A stretch of DNA of 64,000 bases from AP-15 sp963732095 (GTDB lineage Bacteria > Pseudomonadota > Alphaproteobacteria > ATCC43930 > CGMCC-115725): positions 1 to 64,000 of the forward strand of contig CAVSZA010000039.1 of the NCBI GenBank assembly GCA_963732095.1, in the 5' to 3' direction. Under the pieces are notes generated by a model that saw nothing but the letters and a program-made list of their open reading frames with translations, was not told the origin of the DNA and did not search any database. Of this stretch, positions 25,235 through 32,749 are shown one piece after another (position 1 is the stretch's first letter; the number at the start of each line of letters is the position of its first letter). The position numbers and the translations under genes are program-made.

Positions 25235-27013
25235 TCAATCCAATGCGAACACGAACAGCGATGATCCGCCTTCTAGGTTCTGTAGCTCCGGCGCCGCTTT
25301 CAGCAGGCCAATATTCCACGGGTTGCCGCCACCGACATGAACGGCGATGAACTGCTTGCCGTTGACCGAATAGCTGATCGGCGGGGCGGTGATCGCGGTC
25401 CCGACGTTGAAGCTCCACAATGGCTTTAGCTCCTGGTCGTCAAACGCTGTGAAGGTCCCATCGAGGGTCCCGGTGAACACGAGGCCACCGGCGGTCGCCA
25501 GCACGCCGGCATAGTTCGGGTAATCGAGCTGGCGGACTGCTTTCACCTTTCCGGTCGTCATATCGACCGCCGCGATCTGTCCTCCCAGTCGTTTGGCGCG
25601 AGTGGGAATCCCGCCGTTCCAGAACGGGCCGCCCATGCGCGTCTCATCGACCTTTAGCGGCGAGCAGCCGTCGATGCCGGCTCCGTAGGTCACATGCGTC
25701 GACGGGTTCCACGCCGTCGGGAAGAAGTTCACCCCACCTTGGACATCTGGGCACACATCGACCTCACCGCTCTTGCGATTGCTGGCGACCGCGTATTCTT
25801 GCATTTTCTTCGATGGGTCATACTCGACTGGCTTGCCGGTCTTCGGATCAATGCCCTTGGTCCAATTCAAGTTCTTGACATATTGCGCGGCGCTGATGAA
25901 CGAGCCGTTGGTGCGGTCGAGGGTGTAGTAGAAGCCGTTGCGACCGAAGTGGCCGAGGACCTTGCGCGGCTCGCCGTTGATCGTGACGTCGTACAGCATT
26001 TGCGAGCCGACCTCATCATAATCAAACTTATCGTTTGGTGTGTACTGGAAATACCAGACGATCTTCCCGGTGTCGGCGTCGATGGCGAGTGTCGAGTTGG
26101 TGTAAAGATTGTCACCCGGCCGGTAATCGGCATCAAACATCGGTGTCGGCTGGCCGGTGCCCCAATACATCAGGTTGGTCGCCGGGTCATAGGCTCCGAC
26201 ATACCAGAAGGCACCGCCCCCGGTCTTCCAGGCGTCGTGGTCGTCCGCCCAGGTTTCGTTGCCGGGTTCGCCTGGCCCCGGTATCGCATAGGTCCGCCAC
26301 AGCACCTTCCCGGTCTTGGCGTCGAGCGCCGCCAGCCAACAGCGTCCGCCGATATCCGCGCCCGACCCGGGGACGATAATCATGTCCTTTATAATCAGCG
26401 GCGCGCTGGTGAAGACGTCGGTATTGGCGACCTGATAATTATTGTCCGACAAGACCTTACCGGTGTCCTTGTCCATCGTAATGACCCGGCCGTCGGTCGT
26501 GAGCACGATGACCTGGTTGCCATAGAGGGCGACCCCGCAATTCGACGGCAACCACACGGTCGACTTGTCGACCGCGGGATCCATCTTCCAGACAATGCGC
26601 CCCTTCTTTCCGTCGCGCACGTCGATCTTGTAAACGTCGTCCCAGCCGTCGGTCATGTAGAGGAAGCCGTCCTCGGCCAGCGGGGTTGACTGCTCACGCG
26701 CGTGCGGCTTGTCGCCGCCGGGCTCGGTTCCGCCCAACTGCACGACAAACGCGACGTGCAGGTTCTTGATGTTCGACTGGTTGATCTGATCGAGCGGCGA
26801 GAACCGCTTGGCGTCGTAGGTCTTGTGATTGGTGAGCCAATTGCCCGGCTCGCTCTCGGCATTTTTCAGCCGATCGAATGTCACTTCCGCAGCAGTCAGC
26901 GGAGACGACAACAGCGCGGCAATTATGCCGCCGGCGGCCACTGAAAAGAGCCCGCCCGTTGTACGTTTCGATGGCCGCAATGATGCGGACGTCCCGTCGA
27001 AGAGGTTCGGCAA
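25235..27013 (-). CDS. PQQ-dependent alcohol dehydrogenase (methanol/ethanol family)
   Basis: 592 residues if started at the TTG at 27013, which follows GGGAGGG by 4 bases; upstream codons have no ribosome site. An export signal (FSVAAGGIIAALLSSPLTAA) precedes an eight-bladed propeller with repeated WxxDxxTGK-like docking motifs (DAKTGKVLWRTYAIP, DADTGKIVWYFQYTP). The catalytic region is FDYDE near residues 331-335. The adjacent-cysteine disulfide of classical enzymes is absent (SNCGVAL), and the Glu of the metal site appears as Asp (SGADIGG), so the metal and substrate may be atypical. The cytochrome c upstream is the likely electron acceptor. Confidence 0.93.
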   Translation of the reverse strand: MPNLFDGTSASLRPSKRTTGGLFSVAAGGIIAALLSSPLTAAEVTFDRLKNAESEPGNWLTNHKTYDAKRFSPLDQINQSNIKNLHVAFVVQLGGTEPGGDKPHAREQSTPLAEDGFLYMTDGWDDVYKIDVRDGKKGRIVWKMDPAVDKSTVWLPSNCGVALYGNQVIVLTTDGRVITMDKDTGKVLSDNNYQVANTDVFTSAPLIIKDMIIVPGSGADIGGRCWLAALDAKTGKVLWRTYAIPGPGEPGNETWADDHDAWKTGGGAFWYVGAYDPATNLMYWGTGQPTPMFDADYRPGDNLYTNSTLAIDADTGKIVWYFQYTPNDKFDYDEVGSQMLYDVTINGEPRKVLGHFGRNGFYYTLDRTNGSFISAAQYVKNLNWTKGIDPKTGKPVEYDPSKKMQEYAVASNRKSGEVDVCPDVQGGVNFFPTAWNPSTHVTYGAGIDGCSPLKVDETRMGGPFWNGGIPTRAKRLGGQIAAVDMTTGKVKAVRQLDYPNYAGVLATAGGLVFTGTLDGTFTAFDDQELKPLWSFNVGTAITAPPISYSVNGKQFIAVHVGGGNPWNIGLLKAAPELQNLEGGSSLFVFALD

Positions 27014-27042
27014 TTTTCCCTCCCTTACCTTCAATGGATGAG

Positions 27043-27561
27043 CTACTGTTTCCTGCCGGCGGCCATTTCCTTGCAGCGCTGGCTCCCCGGACCGAAATAT
27101 TCCTCGCAATCCGCGACCGTCGGCGGACCTTTGCCGACGACTTTGGCCTCGAGATAGGCGACGATCGCTTCGATCTCGCGCTTCTGCAGGCCCGCAGTCG
27201 GGTTTGGCGGCTTCTTGTCGCCGACCTCAGCTTCGGTCATCCCGAAGCATTCCTCGCCCTTGGTCCAGGCGAACTTGTCGAAATGCGGCATCGCGGTGCC
27301 GCCGGGCACGCCGCAACGGATAATTTCGACCAGCTGGTCGTGGTCGAGCTTGGTCTCGCGCAGATTGGCTGCCTTGCCCGGCGATTGCGGGTCGCCGGCG
27401 CCGTCGCCGGACCAGCCGTGGCAGAAGCCGCAGGTCGCCTTGTCCTGGTAGAGTCGCTTACCCAGACCGATATCGCCGGCGGCCGGGGTCTGCGCTGCGA
27501 CCGAGGACGCGAGCGCCGATCCGATTGCGAGGGTTACAATGATGGCCGCAACTCTTGTCAT
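27043..27561 (-). CDS. periplasmic cytochrome c, partner of the PQQ dehydrogenase
   Basis: 172 residues: signal peptide ending SSVAAQ, haem attachment site CGFCH near residue 44, distal Met in GGTAMPHF near residue 92, and a cysteine-containing C-terminal tail (ADCEEYFGPGSQRC). Class I cytochromes of this kind take electrons from PQQ dehydrogenases. It ends 29 bases before the dehydrogenase start and follows the PepSY-like gene by 26 bases. Confidence 0.93.
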   Translation of the reverse strand: MTRVAAIIVTLAIGSALASSVAAQTPAAGDIGLGKRLYQDKATCGFCHGWSGDGAGDPQSPGKAANLRETKLDHDQLVEIIRCGVPGGTAMPHFDKFAWTKGEECFGMTEAEVGDKKPPNPTAGLQKREIEAIVAYLEAKVVGKGPPTVADCEEYFGPGSQRCKEMAAGRKQ

Positions 27562-27587
27562 TACCTATTCAGGCCCGCGTATTCGTG

Positions 27588-28127
27588 CTATTCTTTGATC
27601 AGCGTCCTGTAGACCGTGAGGTCGATGACCGCTGTCTTCCAATCATTATCCTTGACCAACATTACATTAGCCAAGGAATGGCCATCCTTCATTTCGGGCG
27701 ATACGCTCACCGCCAAGTAGCCGGGATTGTCGCGCTTGGCTTCCTTGACGGCTTCTCTGATTTCACGCGTGGCGCGGAACAAACCGTCATTCTGCTTTTT
27801 CGCGTCAGCTAGATCATCGCCGCTGGTTATCGGCTCGGCTTTCGCGATCTCTCCCGACGTGTGGTCTACAATCACCTCACTGTATTTACTGCCTTCCTTG
27901 ACGATATACACGGATAGCTGCGGTTTCCCGTTCTCGATTTCGAACTTGGCGGAAACCGGCTTGCCGTTCTTCTTGCTCACCATTAAGCCCTGCTCCAGCG
28001 TCACTTTAGCGCTGGATACTGCGGTTGCAAGCTCGGCCTTGTCCTTGTCGGTCATGGCCGGCCTGGCTGGGCCCACCCATAACGCAACAACCAGAACCGA
28101 CAGCAAAGCGGTCGCGGCTTTTGGCAT
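27588..28127 (-). CDS. exported PepSY-like domain protein
   Basis: 179 residues with a signal peptide (ALLSVLVVALWVGPARPA). The pattern LEQGLMVSKKNGKPVSAKFE, then GKPQLSVYIVKEGSKYSEVI and VDHTSGEIAKAEPI is the PepSY fold. A second half ends VIDLTVYRTLIKE. GGGGAGG precedes the ATG. It lies between pqqA and the cytochrome gene on the same strand. PepSY proteins often modulate peptidases or sit in redox operons. The exact role is unknown. Confidence 0.8.
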   Translation of the reverse strand: MPKAATALLSVLVVALWVGPARPAMTDKDKAELATAVSSAKVTLEQGLMVSKKNGKPVSAKFEIENGKPQLSVYIVKEGSKYSEVIVDHTSGEIAKAEPITSGDDLADAKKQNDGLFRATREIREAVKEAKRDNPGYLAVSVSPEMKDGHSLANVMLVKDNDWKTAVIDLTVYRTLIKE

Positions 28128-28259
28128 CAGATCCTCCCCTCGATGATTGCTGATCTGAGGGATCTATCCCGCCTTCGAATGGGCGGCATTTACGGCGGTG
28201 CCGCCTTTCAGCGATGGCCGCCGCAACGAGCTCGACTAGCGCAGGAACGCCCGGCGAGC

Positions 28260-28340
28260 CTATTTGACTTCAGCGCACGCGTAGGCGTTGATTTCCAGCC
28301 CTAGGGCGATCTCGACGATAACAGGAGTTTTCCACTTCAT
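28260..28340 (-). CDS. pqqA: PqqA, peptide precursor of pyrroloquinoline quinone
   Basis: A 26-codon gene reading MKWKTPVIVEIALGLEINAY followed by ACAEVK. PqqA peptides share a start like MxWxxP and the invariant Glu16-x3-Tyr20, the two residues cross-linked to make PQQ. Both fall at exactly those positions here. It precedes the PepSY, cytochrome and PQQ-dehydrogenase genes on the same strand, with 132 bases to the PepSY gene. No pqqB, C, D or E is present in the window, so maturation must use genes elsewhere. A weak GGGGA site precedes the ATG. Confidence 0.88.
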   Translation of the reverse strand: MKWKTPVIVEIALGLEINAYACAEVK

Positions 28341-28518
28341 GGCCGTTTCCCCGATCTGGATTTACTAGTTTACGCTATTTCCTTTTCGAAGACCTGTCAA
28401 CTCAGAGTATTGCCAGGGTCCGTACCGGATGGAGCGTCTGGGTTTGGCAGCAGACGATCTGTCCCGTTTCTGAAGGAGGTTCCAAACCGAGGGATCGGGG
28501 TGCGACCCCGAGGTACGG

Positions 28519-28557
28519 ATGGCGGTTCGAATCGATCCCTTCCCAGCGCCGAGTTTT
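28519..28557 (+). repeat. tRNA-3'-end-like dispersed repeat, copy D
   Basis: GGCGGTTCGAATCGATCCCT followed by TCCCAGCGCCGAGTTTT, a diverged copy of the core. It abuts the 3' end of the FkbM gene (stop at 28556). The interval 28341-28518 contains no gene I can support. Confidence 0.45.
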
Positions 28558-29341
28558 AAGAGCGCCGACCAAGAAGCGGCGCGGCAAAATCAGGACCAGT
28601 TTGGCTGACCATGTGCGAGGTTGCACGCGGATTACCGGGTACCCGCAGGCGAGCATAAATGTCGCCGGAATTCGCGCTGTCCGGCAGCACCCGGAGCCAT
28701 CGCTCTATTGCATCAGCATCGACCCATTGTGTGAAGGCTAGGCGTTGGGTCTCGCCCAGAGCGGCATTGTAACGGTACGCGCCAAGCGCCCGACAGCGGG
28801 TCACGCAGTCGATCGCAACTCGGCGCAGGATCGTTGTGAATTCGAAGGAGAATGCCTCGATCGGTCGCGAAAGTCCTGCGAGCGCCTCAGCCTCGAAACC
28901 TTCGACATCGACTTTGGCAAAAATCGGCTCGCCATAACGTTCGATCAGCTGGTCAAAGGTGATTGCCAGAGCAACGCATCGGCCGGGCCAACGCTCGCCA
29001 CACCAGCCCGGCGCCGCCGACGCTGCGGCGACAAAGTCTGAAGATGCGGTGGTCAAGCTCGCATTGGCCAGGTTGACGAAGAGCTCGACGCTTGCGGGAG
29101 CCGCGGCAATCGCCACGGGTTCAATTGCGACGTTCGGATCACGACCGTAGAAGCGTCGCAATATGCTGATCAGCCTTGGCTGCGGCTCGACCGCAACGAC
29201 CCGGCAGCCGAGGCGGCGAAATGACCCTATCCGGTCGCCGACATGGCTTCCGATGTCGAAGACGAGGTCACCCTCTCGCACAAACTCGGAATAGAGCCGG
29301 TCCATGCGCCGCCGCCGCATCGGGTTGCCGTAGTAGATCAT
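28556..29341 (-). CDS. FkbM family methyltransferase
   Basis: 261 residues from the ATG at 29341. LVFDIGSHVGDRIGSFRRLG is the SAM-binding motif, and CRVVAVEPQP ends strand 2. LAITFDQLIERYGEPIFAKV followed by DVEGFEAEALAGLSRPI is the FkbM signature. Relatives begin about 20 residues earlier, with a segment like RSLMIYYGNPMRRRRMDRL that is present here in frame, so the true start may be further upstream or was lost at the intron boundary. O-methylation of a sugar or lipid headgroup is the usual role. The substrate is unknown. Confidence 0.87.
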   Translation of the reverse strand: MIYYGNPMRRRRMDRLYSEFVREGDLVFDIGSHVGDRIGSFRRLGCRVVAVEPQPRLISILRRFYGRDPNVAIEPVAIAAAPASVELFVNLANASLTTASSDFVAAASAAPGWCGERWPGRCVALAITFDQLIERYGEPIFAKVDVEGFEAEALAGLSRPIEAFSFEFTTILRRVAIDCVTRCRALGAYRYNAALGETQRLAFTQWVDADAIERWLRVLPDSANSGDIYARLRVPGNPRATSHMVSQTGPDFAAPLLGRRS

Positions 29342-29446
29342 TAGGGAACGAGCGCTTCCCACGGCGCTCAGCCAGCGCTCCGCGATTGGACAACTCGATC
29401 CTTCCGTCAAACCGCAAAACCGCAGTTCGCTGAAACAGTAGGTGAC

Positions 29447-30509
29447 ACCGACTTTAGCAGGTCGGCATGCGAAATGCTCCCGAAGTAGTCCGCGAGATCC
29501 GCGTCGACGACGTCCGGGTGACCCCGGAACAGCACCTCCTCCACCTCTACGACTGCTTGCTGGGCGTTTCGCCCGGCGCGGTAGGCGTAGATTTCCGGCG
29601 GCAGATCGGCTTCGAAAATCGGCACCAGCACCAGCATCGTGGCTGTCATGCAGACCCGATCCCGCACGCTCGAGATGCCCAGCGGTCGGAGTTTGCCGTT
29701 GGCTTTCGGTATAAACACTCTCCGGGCCGGTAAGTCTCCTGCCTGAGGGCAATCGCCAGTTCCGCCAGCCATCGCTTGATCCCATACGCCTCGATGTCCG
29801 CGAAATCCTGGCCATCGATGCCCGGTGCGCCCCCTGCCTGCGCAGGGGCAAGCTCTTGTTCGAGCGGCACTGGGCATAGGCATGCGCCAGAATATCGTCG
29901 CGGCTGATCTTGTCGTACAGAGCGTAGAAGCGATAGCCGGCCTCGGCCTTAGCTTTCGCGTGTAACGCTGTCTGCGCAGTTTCTGAACACTTTTCGGAGT
30001 TGCTAGGTCGCCCAATCTCCAGGTCCCTCACCACGTCTTGCGTCGGTCTTGAACTGAGGCCCCTTCCCTCCCCCGGCATTACCCGGTTTCAGCGGTACTA
30101 CGAGCCTCTCCGCCACCCCAGTGCGCCCGACCTGTCCCTCGCGGGCGTCCGGTTGATCATCCCTGATCACGCATTGGGGCTTCCCGTGTTGCGCGCGCTT
30201 TCCTTGTGTACATGCTGCCGCCACTACCCCGGTGCAGCGGTTGGGCGTATTCCTCGCTCATCTCACCCAGCCGTGTCAGCCTTCCCCGGAAGGGGCGCCG
30301 GGTCGGCCTGCACATCGACATTTTCGAGGCTTGCTCGGCGTTCACTCGCGTTGCGGCCTGCACACTCGCGCTGTCACCAATTCGTGACACGCTAATCGAA
30401 GGCTTCAGCCATTTCGTTGCCTCCATGACTGCTCCGATTGCTTCCGGCTGGAGCGAATCGCCGGGTGGGACTTGCACCCACTGGAAAGCGCCACCTTGTC
30501 ACGGCGCAC
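29447..30509 (-). mobile_element. 5' remnant of a group II intron with degraded reverse transcriptase
   Basis: On the minus strand the sequence starts with the canonical GTGCGCC at 30509-30503, continues with a structured leader, and then encodes fragments of an intron reverse transcriptase in three frames: AGYRFYALYDKISRDDILAH, GAPGIDGQDF, RRVFIPKANGKLRPLGIS, SSVRDRVCMTATMLVLVPIF and VVDADLADYFGSISHADLL. It stops near 29447, before the YADD active site. The maturase domain and domains V/VI are missing. The FkbM gene follows directly, suggesting a deletion removed the 3' half. Confidence 0.85.
30343..30370. repeat. 28-nt sequence shared with 59692-59719
   Basis: Identical 28 bases beginning CACTCGCGTTGCGGCCTGCA occur here, inside the group II intron remnant, and at 59692-59719. 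The surrounding bases are only partly alike, with a similar TACCAAxTCGTGAC stretch following both. Confidence 0.75.
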
Positions 30510-30611
30510 CCCCATTGCAGCCGTTGCCGGACCCGCGCCCGAAGGTCTCGGGTGGGTGGATTTTTGCCGTTCGCTCGGTAGCACAACACCGCAAGCCGCT
30601 GTCTCACTCGT

Positions 30612-30731
30612 GGCGCGGTGAGAACCGATTGGGGGACCGTCAACCCGATGGCTTGGGCTGTCCGCACCGTCGATAACCAATTGGAATTTGGTCGGCTGTT
30701 CGATCAGCAGATCTGCCACTGTGGCACCCTT
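30612..30731 (-). pseudogene. C-terminal relic of a DUF534 (ABC_sub_bind) binding protein
   Basis: The minus strand reads KGATVADLLIEQPTKFQLVI, and a frame shift leads to KTAQAIGLTVPQSVLTAP. Together these resemble the standard C-terminal block of DUF534-type solute-binding proteins (IEQPTKFELVINLKTA then GLTIPPSLL). A stop codon lies just upstream. It ends about 100 bases before the group II intron boundary, so it may be the disrupted neighbour of the insertion. Confidence 0.7.
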
Positions 30732-30825
30732 TTACCAGGGATCCCTCCCGCAGCTTGCGCGCCGCCGACATCGGTGTCGGTGCAATGGGTCCCCGCTTCC
30801 GCAGGGACCTAGAAGCGATTGCTTA

Positions 30826-31899
30826 CTACTGGGCCGGGAGGCGCACGCCGCCCGGACCGATCAGGCCGGGATACGGCGCCTTGAATTTCCAGAACGTGCC
30901 GCTGATCGCCCCCTCGAAGTAAATGTACTGGTTGTCGGGCCCGCCAAAGGCGAAGTTGGTCGTTGCCAGGTCGCTGTTTGGGATTGGCACAAAGCCGAGA
31001 ATGATGCCGCGCGGGTCGATCTGCAGCATCCCGCCGAGCCGAGCCGATGCGGCCCACAAATTCCCCTTCACGTCGTAATGGATGCCGTCGGGGCAGCCGT
31101 TACCGGGAAAGTAGGTCCCGGCCTTGACGCCGGTGAATGTCAGGCGCTGCGGATCGGTGAACCCGCCCGGCACGCCCATCGACGGCCCAGCCGCAAACGC
31201 CGCGTATAGCATCCGCCCGGCGGTGCAGTCGCCGATCGCTAGCGTGTTGTTATCGGGCGAGACTGCGATGCCATTCGGAAACTGCAGGTCGTCCATGATC
31301 TTCCGCAGCATCCCGTCCTTTGAATACTGGTAGACGGCGCCGGTTCGATCGGAGGCGTTCGGTCCCGGACCGGTCGCCCACGGGTCGGTGAAATACAGGT
31401 TGCCCTCGGTGTCGAAATCGAGGTCGTTCGGCCCTTTGAATAGCTGGTTTCGCCAGGTGTACACGAGGGTCTTCAGTTCCTTGGTCTGCGGATCGTAGAC
31501 GAGGATGCCGCGATGACGCGTCGTCAGGTAGAGCTTGCCATCCTTAAAGCGGGTGCCTTGCGGCTCGCAGGTTTGGCCGATCTCCGCCGGCGGGTTGCAG
31601 TTGACCACTGGCACCAGCTTACCGTCGGGCTGCAGATAGGAGATCCAGCCGCTGCCAATGCCGACAAACCAGAGGTTACCTTGGGTATCGAACGAGCCCC
31701 CCTCCAGGAACTGGCCCTGCGGCGTATCGTGAATGTCGGCGAATTTCTCGACCGGGCCGACCCCTGCCGGCAGCGGCGGCAGCCCCCAGGGCTGCACCGG
31801 TCCCGCGTTGGTCGGCTGGGCTGGCGCTTGCGCCGGCGCTGGGCCGGCGATGCCAATCAGTAAGATCACCAATGCCAGGGTCAAAATGCGCGTGCGCAT
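30826..31899 (-). CDS. SMP-30/gluconolactonase family protein, exported
   Basis: 357 residues: signal peptide (ILTLALVILLIGIAGPAPAQ), then a six-bladed propeller. Metal-site candidates are in QFLEGGSFDTQGNLWFV (Glu), FKGPNDLDFDTEGNLYFTDP (Asn, Asp) and LQFPNGIAVSPDNNTLAIGD (Asn, Asp), as in calcium- or zinc-dependent lactonases. GGGGAGGAG precedes the ATG. Lactonase action on a sugar-acid or aryl lactone in the periplasm is the family expectation. Its position near two PQQ dehydrogenases fits periplasmic oxidation of sugars or alcohols. Confidence 0.9.
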   Translation of the reverse strand: MRTRILTLALVILLIGIAGPAPAQAPAQPTNAGPVQPWGLPPLPAGVGPVEKFADIHDTPQGQFLEGGSFDTQGNLWFVGIGSGWISYLQPDGKLVPVVNCNPPAEIGQTCEPQGTRFKDGKLYLTTRHRGILVYDPQTKELKTLVYTWRNQLFKGPNDLDFDTEGNLYFTDPWATGPGPNASDRTGAVYQYSKDGMLRKIMDDLQFPNGIAVSPDNNTLAIGDCTAGRMLYAAFAAGPSMGVPGGFTDPQRLTFTGVKAGTYFPGNGCPDGIHYDVKGNLWAASARLGGMLQIDPRGIILGFVPIPNSDLATTNFAFGGPDNQYIYFEGAISGTFWKFKAPYPGLIGPGGVRLPAQ

Positions 31900-32194
31900 G
31901 GCGTAGGCTCCTCCCCGAAGTAGTCATTCAGGCGGGCGGTTCCCCGGCTGTGGCGCTAGACTATTCGGCCCCGGCTCCGGGTGTCACGCGGTTTTGCCCC
32001 GGCAGGCCGCAGCCCCGCACGGGAGAGAATAGCCAACCCTCGGAGCCGAAGCCGGCGGTTGACGGCGGCCCAACGCTGAAACTCGCTGCCTTGCTTGTGC
32101 CGCGAAGGTACACGCCCGCTGTTGTGGGCTTGGGCGGCTGATTCCGGATCATAGAGCCGAACTTAATCCCGCGGCAGGGATCGGCTCAAGTGGG
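31900..32194. other. intergenic region, no gene supported
   Basis: No open frame here has family resemblance, codon regularity or a ribosome-binding site. It includes the SMP-30 gene leader (GGAGGAG at its left edge) and otherwise appears empty. Confidence 0.4.
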
Positions 32195-32657
32195 TCAATT
32201 TGACCCGTTCGGTCGGGGCGCAGCGAACGGCCGGAATTCCCCGAAAAGCTCAACTTCCCACCTATCGCGCGCGCGCAGTCTGCGCGCGCGAGGGACGGGA
32301 ATCATCGGCGCACTCTTGGCGTCGAGCGGCACGATCTCGTCGCACAGCGGCACGTCCTTGATCGGCATGCCGGCGCGGCGGAACGCGGATTCGATGTCCT
32401 CCTCGGTCAGCGTCGCCTGGATCTTGCGGGCGAAATCACGGTCTGAACGGCGGCGGGCCGAGGCGCAGCAGATTGTCGTGCATCGCCTTCTCCAGCGGCG
32501 TGTTCTCCAGCAAATTGGAAACGGCGCTGACAACCTGCAACGCGGGATGAAGGCGTCGGCGACGGCGCTTGTCGTCAGGCACCGGGCGAGAGGACGATTT
32601 TGAGGATACCGGAAGCGGCGCGACGATCACGGCCGAGGCGGTTTCTAATGTTTCCAT
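32195..32657 (-). pseudogene. frameshifted hypothetical protein
   Basis: An ATG at 32657 opens METLETASAVIVAPLPVSSK through LLENTPLEKAMHDNLLRLGP and ends early. A sensible continuation in another frame reads DFARKIQATLTEEDIESAFR, then RAGMPIKDVPLCDEIVPLDA, to a stop at 32195. I read it as one gene of about 150 codons broken near 32440. No family was recognised. A GC palindrome (arms 32268-32277 and 32281-32290, 3-base loop) lies within its C-terminal part. Confidence 0.4.
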
Positions 32658-32749
32658 TGCAGTATCAGGCTGGTTGGCAAACGGTCGAGGATCTGATTTA
32701 AGATTAACGGAGCGGACCGGTAACGGGCCGGTGAAAAGGGGAGGAAGCG

